From contig NZ_CP007044.2 in the NCBI RefSeq assembly GCF_000520015.2, forward strand, positions 806,001 through 870,000: DNA of 64,000 bases, read 5' to 3'. The first letter of the stretch is position 1. Each line of letters starts with the position of its first letter. The translations under genes and the position numbers were made by a program. This document shows positions 42,912 through 51,042 of this stretch, piece after piece. The DNA comes from Chania multitudinisentens RB-25. Lineage in GTDB: Bacteria; Pseudomonadota; Gammaproteobacteria; Enterobacterales; Enterobacteriaceae. The notes under the pieces were generated by a model that was given only the letters and a program-made list of their open reading frames with translations, searched no databases and had not been told where the DNA came from.

Positions 42912-44444
42912 TTACCGGGTTGACAGGCGTTCACCGATGCGGCTGGCGTAGTTCATCACATGGAAGGTGTAATTCTCTTCAACCGTGCCCTGGAACAGAT
43001 GCGCCCAAGGACCAATCGCGTAGATGCCCAAATCCTCACCGCCATGGGTTTCACTCTTCAGCGGCACCAGCGCGGGTTGGATAAAGTCAGGCGCTTTGGC
43101 CTGATCCATAGTGAGAGCGGGGCGTTCCAGCAAGGGGATCGTGCCACCAGGGCCATTAGCAAAACCGATGGTGGTATAGGGTTTACCGTCGCTGCCTAAC
43201 TGAGTTTTACCCTCAACGTTAACGGAAATACCAAGGATTGGATTACCCCGTTTGGCATAACCGGAAATAGTGAGCGTATGACTGTGGTCACCAGTGACCA
43301 CCACCAGCGTTTCGTCAAGATTGACCTTATTAAGGATAGTTTTCACCGCGTCATTAAGGGCCACGGCATCCGTCAGGGTACGATAGGCATTACCATCATG
43401 GCTACCATGATCAATGCGCCCGCCTTCCACCAGCAACAGGTAACCTTCGGGGTTTTTAGCCAGAATATCAATGGCTTTCCCTGTCATTTCCGCCAACGAG
43501 GGTTCACCTGCCGCATCCCTCGGCCGATCATGTTCGAACTGCATATGTGAAGGTTCAAACAAGGCCAGTAAATGATCAACCTTGGCAGGATCAAGCTTAT
43601 CAAACTGTGCCTGATTCCAGATGTAGCTGCCACGCTCACCATAACGTTTAAGCCAGGCTGCCGTCAGATCGCGGCCATCCTGCCTTTTACCTTTTTTATC
43701 GGGATATTCTGGATCAATGACGCTGTCGGGTAAAAAGTTGGCGCGGCCGCCACCCATAGCAACGTTAAGGCCATTGCCGTACTTCATCTCTACCAGTTGG
43801 CGAGCAATATCATGGCAGCCTGCCGACAACGCTTCAGCAGGCATTTTGGCATCAGATTCCCAATCACGGTTGGCAATATGGGCGTAAGTTGCGCCCGGTG
43901 TCGCATGGGTAACCGTGGCGGTGGTAACAGCACCGGTCGCCATGCCAACGGACGCGGCCATTTCCCATAAGGTGGTGACAGCCTTGGTTTTCTGATCCTC
44001 ACAATTGTTGAGCCGTGCCGTATGATCCAGCCCCATCAGATCGTTGATGGTTTTGACGCCGGTAGTCATGGCAACGGCACTGGGGGCGGAATCGGTAATC
44101 TGGGCGTTGTCAGAGTAGGTTTTGGCGGCAGCCAGATAGGGAAATGCCTCCCACGCCAGCACGTTGGATTCACCGTCAACACCGCGCTGTTGTCCTTCAA
44201 AAATACGCGCCGCGGTAACGGTAGAAAAACCCATGCCATCCCCCACCACCAGGATGACGTTTTTGGCCTGGTTGGTATTGCGTGGTTGAGCCAATATTTG
44301 CCGCAATTGTCCCTGTGCCTGTTTAAAATAAGGATTATCCTGTTGCACCAGTTGCACTTTTTCCTCTGCACTGGCGGTGGTTCCCAAGCCTGTTAATAAT
44401 GTGGCCGACAAAACAAAGCGAGTGACCATTGTAGGTTTGAACAT
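42912..44444 (-). CDS. phoA: Alkaline phosphatase, periplasmic
   Basis: The 510-residue protein has a Sec signal peptide (about residues 1-26, cut after ASA). Metal and catalytic motifs of the PhoA family are present: VVGDGMGFSTVTAARI (metal Asp), TDSAPSAVAMTTG (nucleophile Ser), SHDGNAYRTLTDAV, VTGDHSHT and THGGEDLGIYA (metal His). It hydrolyses phosphomonoesters in the periplasm. It is somewhat longer than E. coli PhoA (471) and differs in the DSAPSA loop. AAGGAGG precedes the ATG. I see no convincing Pho box upstream. The symbol is by family; a PhoA paralogue such as a PhoK- or PhoX-like enzyme is excluded by the Ser motif. Confidence 0.9.
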   Translation of the reverse strand: MFKPTMVTRFVLSATLLTGLGTTASAEEKVQLVQQDNPYFKQAQGQLRQILAQPRNTNQAKNVILVVGDGMGFSTVTAARIFEGQQRGVDGESNVLAWEAFPYLAAAKTYSDNAQITDSAPSAVAMTTGVKTINDLMGLDHTARLNNCEDQKTKAVTTLWEMAASVGMATGAVTTATVTHATPGATYAHIANRDWESDAKMPAEALSAGCHDIARQLVEMKYGNGLNVAMGGGRANFLPDSVIDPEYPDKKGKRQDGRDLTAAWLKRYGERGSYIWNQAQFDKLDPAKVDHLLALFEPSHMQFEHDRPRDAAGEPSLAEMTGKAIDILAKNPEGYLLLVEGGRIDHGSHDGNAYRTLTDAVALNDAVKTILNKVNLDETLVVVTGDHSHTLTISGYAKRGNPILGISVNVEGKTQLGSDGKPYTTIGFANGPGGTIPLLERPALTMDQAKAPDFIQPALVPLKSETHGGEDLGIYAIGPWAHLFQGTVEENYTFHVMNYASRIGERLSTR

Positions 44445-44935
44445 AGAAACCTCCTTGATAGCGTTTATTTTCCCAAACTACCGGGCGTGCCCCAATGGCA
44501 AGCACCGTTGTGACGCAAGGAATTCCGACCGAGACTGGAAGGAAACAGCATTGTATGTTTTATGTTTTTTAAATGTAGTTAAATTGTTAACAAATGAGGT
44601 ATATGTATCAGTTTTACGTTTGCCTCTCACTCTCAAGAGCTTACACAAATCGTTGGGCAGTATTCGAGAAAAACTGACACCAAGAGATAACCGACTGGAA
44701 TATAAAGTGTTAAAGGCTGCATTGGGCGGAAAAAAACGGGGGGAATTTCGTTTTCAGGTATTTTGATATCCGCTGGTATCAATTGCTGCTTTTGATACCG
44801 TTTATCGTGATTGTTTACACCGTAAAACCTCTAAAGCAATCTGAAAATAATGCCATTATAAACCTTTATAATGGCATTATTGGCAGTGACATACGTAGGC
44901 GTTCTTATTTGGTAGAGAGGCAAAATGCCAGCGCG
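44445..44935. other. Intergenic region with perfect hairpin
   Basis: 490 bases between phoA (upstream side) and the NhaC-family gene (downstream side), both read leftward. No supported gene. Contains the phoA promoter region and the perfect inverted repeat at 44846-44881. Confidence 0.55.
44846..44881 (-). terminator. Perfect 17-bp inverted repeat, probable terminator
   Basis: AATAATGCCATTATAAA and its exact complement are separated only by CC. It lies 55 bases past the stop of the NhaC-family gene and, read leftward, ends in TATTTTC. An unusually long, perfect AT-rich hairpin; terminator function is the simplest reading. Confidence 0.6.
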
Positions 44936-46345
44936 TTATACCGTAAAACCAAGATAGAGATAGATCGCCAGAACAATACCCGCCGTTGCAATCGCGTAGG
45001 GCATTTGTGTTCGAATATGCTCAATATGGTCACAGTCTGTTGCCATAGATGCCACGATAGCATCCCCCGAGATAGGTGATGTCATGTCACCAAAAATAGA
45101 GCCCGTGATAGCTGCACCGATCATATATTCCACTGGCATGCCGACAGAAACACCCAACTGAACGCCGATGGGAATCATAATAGCAAACGTTCCCCATGAG
45201 GTTCCCGTCGCTAACGACATAATGGCACTGATAATAAAAATAAAGCCAATGGAGAACCCAGGAGGGATCACACCGGAGGTGATCGTAGCGATATATTGCC
45301 CGGTGTTAAGGTCAGCAGAGACGTTCCCCATCAAGAATGCCAACACCATAATTGAGCTGATCTTCACCATGCTGGCGTAACCGATATACAACTCTTTAAA
45401 GAAGGATTCTATATTCAGGATGCCTCGGGCGCAGAACCAAATAAAAGAGACGGCGGTGCCAAACATAACGGCGCTATAAACCGACATTGAGCCACTACCT
45501 TTCGTAAAATCACCATCTCCTGTGACATAAAGCGCTACCGGTACAGTAATGACGGTCGATAGGATAGGAATCAAGAAATTCAATAATGAATTACATGCCG
45601 GATGATCAATAACCTCATCTTTTTCTTTCTCAACATGCTGGTCCTGCTTGCTGACAAAATTCACTTCAGCTTTCTTCATTGGCCCCCAGGATGCACCAGA
45701 GAAAATATAGAACAGCACTGATGCCAGCGAGAACCATGCCATAAGATTCCACACCATTGATCTGGCTAGAATTTCAAATGGCTGGCCATCAATGTATCCT
45801 TTCGCTATCTGAACACCGATCACCCCCATCATGGCCGCTCCCCAACCATTAATCATTGCTGAAGAGCAGACCGATACACATGAAGTTTGAATAATGTAAG
45901 ACATTTTTTCCGGTGACAGACCGTATCTTTTGGCCAGATCTTTGGTCGATGCACCGGCAATAAGCTGGTTGATTGAACTTTCAATGAATATAATTGAAGT
46001 AATCACCATCGCCAGCAGCTGTACCGCTTTTTTATTGGTAACAAACTGGGTCTTTTCTGTTAAGGCCCGAACTAAACTTCTTACCCCCCCGGTAACAACA
46101 ATCAAGCGCATGATCCCGCCGATCATCACCATAAAAATAACGGTGCGTGTATTACCAGGAGAAGAAAACGTATCGATAATTCCATTTAAAGTACCACTGA
46201 TCCCCTGAATGATATTGTGATCGTTAATAACCGTAAATCCAACGACTATTCCCATTAATAATGACAATATTACCTGCCGAGTAAAAATTGCTAAGCAAAT
46301 AGTTACTAGCGGAGTTATAATTGTCCACACGCCATAATCATGCAT
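44936..46345 (-). CDS. NhaC family transporter
   Basis: The 469-residue protein is highly hydrophobic, with about 11-12 transmembrane segments, and matches the NhaC Na+/H+ antiporter family (start MHDYGVWTIITPLVTICLAI, the MGIVVGF, GSIFGDMTSPISGDAIVAS and SWGTFAIMIPIG blocks). Some NhaC-family members are reported to move amino acids such as methionine. The gene is 16 bases downstream of a trans-sulfuration-type PLP enzyme on the same strand and is surely in its operon, so an organic sulfur substrate is a reasonable inference. Inner membrane. Substrate not determined from sequence. Confidence 0.87.
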   Translation of the reverse strand: MHDYGVWTIITPLVTICLAIFTRQVILSLLMGIVVGFTVINDHNIIQGISGTLNGIIDTFSSPGNTRTVIFMVMIGGIMRLIVVTGGVRSLVRALTEKTQFVTNKKAVQLLAMVITSIIFIESSINQLIAGASTKDLAKRYGLSPEKMSYIIQTSCVSVCSSAMINGWGAAMMGVIGVQIAKGYIDGQPFEILARSMVWNLMAWFSLASVLFYIFSGASWGPMKKAEVNFVSKQDQHVEKEKDEVIDHPACNSLLNFLIPILSTVITVPVALYVTGDGDFTKGSGSMSVYSAVMFGTAVSFIWFCARGILNIESFFKELYIGYASMVKISSIMVLAFLMGNVSADLNTGQYIATITSGVIPPGFSIGFIFIISAIMSLATGTSWGTFAIMIPIGVQLGVSVGMPVEYMIGAAITGSIFGDMTSPISGDAIVASMATDCDHIEHIRTQMPYAIATAGIVLAIYLYLGFTV

Positions 46346-46361
46346 ATGTCCACCCTATTAA

Positions 46362-47552
46362 TCATTGTATAAAGGAAAGGGCTTGTTCTACATCTGATAT
46401 TAAATCATTAATATCCTCGATGCCTATTGAAAGGCGTAGTGTTGTATCGTATATGCCTATATTTTCCTTCTCTTCCTTGGACATTGAACCATGAGACATT
46501 GATGCAGAATGGTTAATCATACTTTCAACGCCCCCTAGTGATTCGGCTAAAACAAAATAATTTAACTTAGCAATAAAGGTTTTAACTTCCGTTATCTCAC
46601 CTTTCAACCGGATACTGACTACCGCACCACCAGAACGCATTTGTTTTTTACACAACTGATATTGAGGATGAGATTCCAGCCCTGGGTAATAAACATCAAG
46701 TACCTTAGGATGCTGCTCTAAAAATCGCGCAATTTTTAAAGCGTTACTGCATTGGCGCTCCATACGGACATCCAGTGTTTTCATACCACGTAATGCCAAA
46801 TAAGCGTCAAACGGAGACGCTATAGCCCCCACCGTGGTTTTACAGAAATCCAGTTGCTTTGCAATATCCTGCACATTGGTAATCACTGCACCACCAATCA
46901 GATCAGAATGCCCACCAATATATTTACTGGTAGATAACATAACGATATCAGCACCTAAGGTGAGAGGCCGTTGGTTCCAGGCGCTGGCAAAGGTGTTATC
47001 TACGCAGCTGATAATGCCCTTGTCTTTCGCAATCTGGCACACCGCCTTAATATCAACCAATTCCAAAAGTGGGTTAGTGGGCGTTTCAATCCAGATTAAA
47101 CGCGTATTCTCCTGAATATGGCTTTCTACTGCTGCAAGATCGTTCAGATCGACATAGCTGAATGTGGTACCCGATGTTTGTTTACGCAGCCGTTCAAACA
47201 AGCGATAAGTCCCGCCATAAACCCCTTTCATCACTAATACATGGGCGTCTTTCGGCAGCAATTCCAATATGAGTGCCGTGGCTGCCATACCAGAAGCCGT
47301 TGCCGTAGCATAGACCCCACCTTCTAGCTCAGCCAACGCCGTTTCATAGGCATATCTTGTCGGGTTGCTACAGCGGGAATAACAAAACTCCCCTTCTTCA
47401 CCTAAATTCGGCTGAATGAAGGAACTGGCAGTGGTAATAGGCGGAAAAATAGCATTATTACCACGATCAACCTGATCCCCGGCATGGATCACCAGCGTCG
47501 CAATTGCTTTTGTTTTTGTTTTTGTTTTTGTTTTTGTTTTTGTTTTTTTCAT
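46362..47552 (-). CDS. Trans-sulfuration PLP enzyme (cystathionine gamma-lyase/synthase type)
   Basis: The 396-residue protein is a Cys/Met metabolism PLP enzyme: CYSRCSNPTRYAYETALAEL, YGGTYRLF, the PLP-lysine motif STSKYIGGHSD, and ESLGGVESMINHSASMSHGS. The YGGTYR motif fits cystathionine lyase/synthase rather than classical methionine gamma-lyase, which has a Cys in this loop; exact reaction (cleaving or forming cystathionine, or releasing H2S) is unresolved. The N-terminus is an odd run of Lys-Thr repeats encoded by a hexanucleotide repeat (47508-47546). Cytosolic. Operon with the NhaC-family transporter. Confidence 0.87.
   Translation of the reverse strand: MKKTKTKTKTKTKTKAIATLVIHAGDQVDRGNNAIFPPITTASSFIQPNLGEEGEFCYSRCSNPTRYAYETALAELEGGVYATATASGMAATALILELLPKDAHVLVMKGVYGGTYRLFERLRKQTSGTTFSYVDLNDLAAVESHIQENTRLIWIETPTNPLLELVDIKAVCQIAKDKGIISCVDNTFASAWNQRPLTLGADIVMLSTSKYIGGHSDLIGGAVITNVQDIAKQLDFCKTTVGAIASPFDAYLALRGMKTLDVRMERQCSNALKIARFLEQHPKVLDVYYPGLESHPQYQLCKKQMRSGGAVVSIRLKGEITEVKTFIAKLNYFVLAESLGGVESMINHSASMSHGSMSKEEKENIGIYDTTLRLSIGIEDINDLISDVEQALSFIQ
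47508..47546 (-). repeat. Hexanucleotide repeat encoding N-terminal Lys-Thr run
   Basis: About six ACAAAA units in a row directly after the start codon of the PLP enzyme, giving (KT)6. Six-base units keep the reading frame, so slippage would change length without a frameshift. Confidence 0.9.
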
Positions 47553-48140
47553 TATGTATCCCTTTGAGTTTTAATAATAGTTTACCACTTATCATAAAAA
47601 ATGATATTAGGCTTCACTGTCAAACAGTAATATTTATTTATCTGTCATTATACTAATAATGTCTTTATTTGTTTGCCTCATGGGTGATAGCACCAATTAC
47701 ATAAATTAATAAGTCATTTTTTCATTTTAAAAAATTAATCAGTGACTTTATTTATCTTTATCTTATAGTTTTGCGCAGAGAAATACTTTTTATATTTTTC
47801 ATTTATTTTTAATGTCAAGAGAATATTATTCTCTTATCGAAAAAATAAAAATATAGATCAAAACAAATAAAAAACATTAAATACAACAGGTTAAATAATT
47901 TAAACCCTCTCCTCGGCACATCCAGTGAGATACTGGTCACAAAAAAATAAAGAGAATAATTTACTCCTTAGTTGCCAACCTTCCTAACAACGTCATTGGA
48001 TTTGATGGCCTGTTGTTAGAACAGCGCCTTCCACACTAAATTCTGGTCCGTCTGTGCCATATTGATGGCCGTTTTTGGCCTTTCTTCAATCAGACTGACC
48101 GTGCAATATGGCACTACTCACCAATAAAGGAAGGCCGAAA
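47553..48140. promoter_or_regulatory. Divergent control region
   Basis: 588 AT-rich bases between the PLP enzyme (leftward) and the isochorismatase-like gene (rightward). No gene supported. The right end holds the widely spaced inverted repeat at 48054-48114. Confidence 0.5.
48054..48114. promoter_or_regulatory. Spaced inverted repeat upstream of the hydrolase gene
   Basis: GTGCCATATTG and CAATATGGCAC, exact complements of 11 bases, with centres about 50 bases apart. It ends 26 bases before the ATG at 48141. Compatible with two binding sites for a dimeric regulator; the adjacent GlxA-type AraC protein is a candidate. Confidence 0.5.
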
Positions 48141-48683
48141 ATGTCTCATAGCGCATTATTGATTATCGATGTTCAGCACTCATTCCAACACCGCCCATTC
48201 TGGCAGGAACATGACTTACCAGCGTTTCAACAGGCGTTAACACGCCTAATCGCAGGTTGCCAACGGCAAGGCGTCGCATTGGTCGATGTTTTCCACGTCG
48301 CAGCGGAAGGGCCGTTTTCTCTGGCATCTGGTTACGTGAAGCGCCTGCCGTTTCTGACGCATCAGGCAGATGTTACCGTACATAAGCAGGTACATAATGC
48401 GCTGACCGATTCGGGCCTGGACGCCTGGCTACGTGAACGCCAGATCAATCATCTGATCATCAGCGGTATGCGTACTGAACAGTGCTGTGAAACCACCACC
48501 CGCGTGGCCTCCGATCTGGGCTATAAAGTGACGTTTGTCACCGAAGCGACGCTGACGTTCCCGATGCAGCATCCTGATGGCACCCTCTTTACCCCAGAGC
48601 AATTGAAACGGCATACTGAAACCGTACTGGTCAACCGTTTCGCCACGCTTGCCAGCGTCGATGAGGTATTAGCTCAACTGTGA
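48141..48683 (+). CDS. Isochorismatase-like cysteine hydrolase
   Basis: The 180-residue protein reads MSHSALLIIDVQHSFQHRPF, with the catalytic Asp of the isochorismatase superfamily, then VHKQVHNAL (Lys) and SGMRTEQCCETTTRVASDLG with the nucleophile Cys. Such enzymes hydrolyse amides (nicotinamidase, N-carbamoyl compounds) or isochorismate; the substrate here is not evident. AAGGAAGG precedes the ATG at 48141, which is favoured over an upstream in-frame codon. The next gene, a GlxA-type regulator, starts 11 bases after its stop. Confidence 0.88.
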   Translation: MSHSALLIIDVQHSFQHRPFWQEHDLPAFQQALTRLIAGCQRQGVALVDVFHVAAEGPFSLASGYVKRLPFLTHQADVTVHKQVHNALTDSGLDAWLRERQINHLIISGMRTEQCCETTTRVASDLGYKVTFVTEATLTFPMQHPDGTLFTPEQLKRHTETVLVNRFATLASVDEVLAQL

Positions 48684-48694
48684 TAGGAATCACC

Positions 48695-49642
48695 ATGCCC
48701 AAGGCCGTTTACTTTCTGATGTTACCCAACGTGCTGTCACTGGATGTCAGCGGCCCGGCAGAAGTTTTGCGGCTTTCCAGCCAGTTTCAATTGCACTATG
48801 TCAGCCCGGTACCGCAGGTAACCTGTTCCATCGGTATGACCATCGGCCAGTTACCGCCGTTGCCCGCACAATTGGCCGACGGTGATATCCTGGTGGTGCC
48901 GGGCGTGGCAGATTCAACCACGTTTTTTGCTAATCAAGAGGCCGCTCAGGCCCGGCAATGGTTGAGTGGGTTACAACCCGCACTGGCACAGCAGCGTTTC
49001 AGTCTGGTCTGTGTGTGTTCAGGTGCTTTGTTGGCCGCGCAGGCAGGGCTGCTTGATGGTTACCACTGCACCACTCATCACAACGTACTTACACGCCTGC
49101 GCCAGCAGGCACCGGCCGCGCAGGTGAGAGAAAACCGTATCTTTGTGGAAGATCGTGGTGTATTTACCAGCGCGGGCATCACCGCCGGGATCGATCTGGC
49201 CCTGCATCTGGTTAATCAACAGTGCGGCGCCAACCGTGCGCTGGAGATCGCACGTGAAATGGTGATTTATTTTCGCCGTTCGGGCGACGATCCACAGCTT
49301 TCCCCTTGGTTACGCTATCGCAACCATCTGCATCCGGCCGTGCACCGAGCGCAGGATGTGATGGCCGCTGAACCAGAAGCCGATTGGTCGGTTCCGTTAG
49401 TCGCAGAAAAAGCGCATGTCAGCAGCCGCCATCTGGCCCGTTTGTTCCGCCAGCATATCGGCATCAGCGTGCGGGAATATCATGAACAACTGCGGTTGGC
49501 CGTAGCTCAACAGCGCTTACAACAGGGTTACGGGCTGGAGAAAGCCGCGTTAACCGCCGGATTCTCCTCCGGCCGCCAGCTTCGCCGCGCCCAGCAACGC
49601 CAGGATCGGGCTCACCTTATGATTGCCAAGGCGAGCAATTGA
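48695..49642 (+). CDS. GlxA family AraC-type regulator (DJ-1/PfpI + HTH)
   Basis: The 315-residue protein has an N-terminal DJ-1/PfpI-like domain (about 1-185, with VCVCSGALLAAQAGLLDGYH and GVFTSAGITAGIDLALHLV) and a C-terminal AraC double helix-turn-helix (about 220-310, VPLVAEKAHVSSRHLARLF, ALTAGFSSGRQLRRA). This is the GlxA architecture. The ATG at 48695 follows ATAGGAAT; an earlier GTG overlaps the preceding stop and is less likely. It probably controls the isochorismatase-like gene before it and perhaps mdfA after it; target not known. A DNA-binding transcription factor in the cytosol. Confidence 0.88.
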   Translation: MPKAVYFLMLPNVLSLDVSGPAEVLRLSSQFQLHYVSPVPQVTCSIGMTIGQLPPLPAQLADGDILVVPGVADSTTFFANQEAAQARQWLSGLQPALAQQRFSLVCVCSGALLAAQAGLLDGYHCTTHHNVLTRLRQQAPAAQVRENRIFVEDRGVFTSAGITAGIDLALHLVNQQCGANRALEIAREMVIYFRRSGDDPQLSPWLRYRNHLHPAVHRAQDVMAAEPEADWSVPLVAEKAHVSSRHLARLFRQHIGISVREYHEQLRLAVAQQRLQQGYGLEKAALTAGFSSGRQLRRAQQRQDRAHLMIAKASN

Positions 49643-49728
49643 CGGCAAAATAGCCACCATAACTCGCTCAGACTGCGCTTCCCGCCCTGACAGTTTCTTA
49701 TTTCTTCATTTTAATCAGTAGTATAAAT

Positions 49729-50958
49729 ATGAAAACAACATTACCCCCTGCGGCACGTCTGGGCCGACAGGCGCTTTTATTCCCACTTTGTCTGGTGCTA
49801 TTCGAATTCACCACCTATATCGCCAACGATATGATCCAGCCCGGTATGCTGGCGGTGGTGGCCGATTTTAACGCCGGCGTTGAGTGGGTGCCGACGTCCA
49901 TGACCGCCTATCTGGCTGGCGGTATCTTTCTGCAATGGTTGCTTGGCCCATTGTCGGATCGCCGCGGCCGCCGCCCGGTGATGCTGGCCGGAGTAGCCTT
50001 CTTTATCGTGGCCTGCCTGGCGATCTTGTTGGTCACCAACATTGAGCAGTTCATCGTGATGCGCTTTCTGCAAGGGATTGGTCTGTGCTTTATCGGCGCA
50101 GTGGGCTACGCCACTATTCAGGAAGCTTTTGAAGAGTCAGTCTGTATCAAGATCACCGCGCTGATGGCTAACGTGGCATTAATCGCCCCGCTGCTGGGGC
50201 CGCTGGCCGGAGCCGCGCTGATTTATGTTGCACCATGGCAAAGTATGTTTGTGATCTTTGCCGTCTTGGCAGCCATTTCTTTTGTCGGCCTGTGGAAAGC
50301 CATGCCGGAAACCGCCACTTTGCAGGGGGAAGCCTTCTCTGCCGCCAATCTGTGGCGCGATTATCGGCAGGTATTGACCAACCGCCGTTTTATTTATGGG
50401 GCGCTGGCTATCGGGTTTGCCAGCCTGCCGCTGCTGGCCTGGATTGCCCAGTCGCCGGTGATTTTGATCAGCGGCGAATCGCTTTCTACGCTGGAATATG
50501 GCCTGTTACAGATCCCGGTGTTTGGTGCGCTGATCCTCGGCAACCTGACGTTGGCCCGCCTGGCTGACAAGTTCAGTATTGAGCGCCCGATTAAATTGGG
50601 GGCCGGGCCGATGCTAGTAGGGCTATTGATTGCCGCGCTGGCTACGGTGTTCTCGGCCCATGCTTATCTGTGGATGACCGCCGGGTTAAGCCTGTATGCC
50701 TACGGTATCGGGCTGGCAAACGCCGGGCTGTATCGTTTAACGCTGTTCTCCAGCGAGATCAGCAAAGGCACCGTCTCAGCGACCATGGGGATGCTGAGTA
50801 TGTTGGTATTCACTGCGGGTATCGAATTCGCCAAGGTGGCCTATGTCTGGGGCGGGAGCGGGTGGTTTAACCTGTTCAATCTCCTGAGCGGCCTGTGTTG
50901 GCTGGCGCTGGTGGCGCTGTTTCTCCGTAAACACCATAACCTGGCCGAAGCGGTATAA
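49729..50958 (+). CDS. mdfA: Multidrug efflux transporter MdfA (MFS)
   Basis: The 409-residue protein aligns throughout with E. coli MdfA (410): ARLGRQALLFPLCLVLFEFT with the membrane Glu26 equivalent, YIANDMIQPGMLAVV, the MFS motif A in GPLSDRRGRRPVM, and EKITALMANVALIAPLLGPL-like sequence. About 12 transmembrane segments. MdfA exports cationic and neutral lipophilic drugs by proton antiport. Its own promoter is likely in the 86 bases after the regulator gene. A strong bidirectional hairpin follows the stop. Confidence 0.95.
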   Translation: MKTTLPPAARLGRQALLFPLCLVLFEFTTYIANDMIQPGMLAVVADFNAGVEWVPTSMTAYLAGGIFLQWLLGPLSDRRGRRPVMLAGVAFFIVACLAILLVTNIEQFIVMRFLQGIGLCFIGAVGYATIQEAFEESVCIKITALMANVALIAPLLGPLAGAALIYVAPWQSMFVIFAVLAAISFVGLWKAMPETATLQGEAFSAANLWRDYRQVLTNRRFIYGALAIGFASLPLLAWIAQSPVILISGESLSTLEYGLLQIPVFGALILGNLTLARLADKFSIERPIKLGAGPMLVGLLIAALATVFSAHAYLWMTAGLSLYAYGIGLANAGLYRLTLFSSEISKGTVSATMGMLSMLVFTAGIEFAKVAYVWGGSGWFNLFNLLSGLCWLALVALFLRKHHNLAEAV

Positions 50959-50970
50959 CTCTCTCAGTCA

Positions 50971-50994
50971 GTAGGGCTCCAAGCGGAGCCCTAC
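50971..50994. terminator. Bidirectional terminator between mdfA and aldB
   Basis: GTAGGGCTCC AAGC GGAGCCCTAC, a perfect 10-bp stem with a 4-base loop, between two convergent genes. Confidence 0.7.
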
Positions 50995-51042
50995 CTAGCC
51001 GTATCCTTCAATTACACCTCAAAGAACACGGCCTCACATCAA

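Noticed and set aside
44377..44766. A plus-strand frame across the start of phoA
   Set aside because: It overlaps the phoA start region antisense, shows no protein-like pattern and has no ribosome site.
46362..47552. Methionine gamma-lyase for the PLP enzyme
   Set aside because: The active-site loop is YGGTYR, without the cysteine typical of classical methionine gamma-lyases; kept as cystathionine lyase/synthase type.
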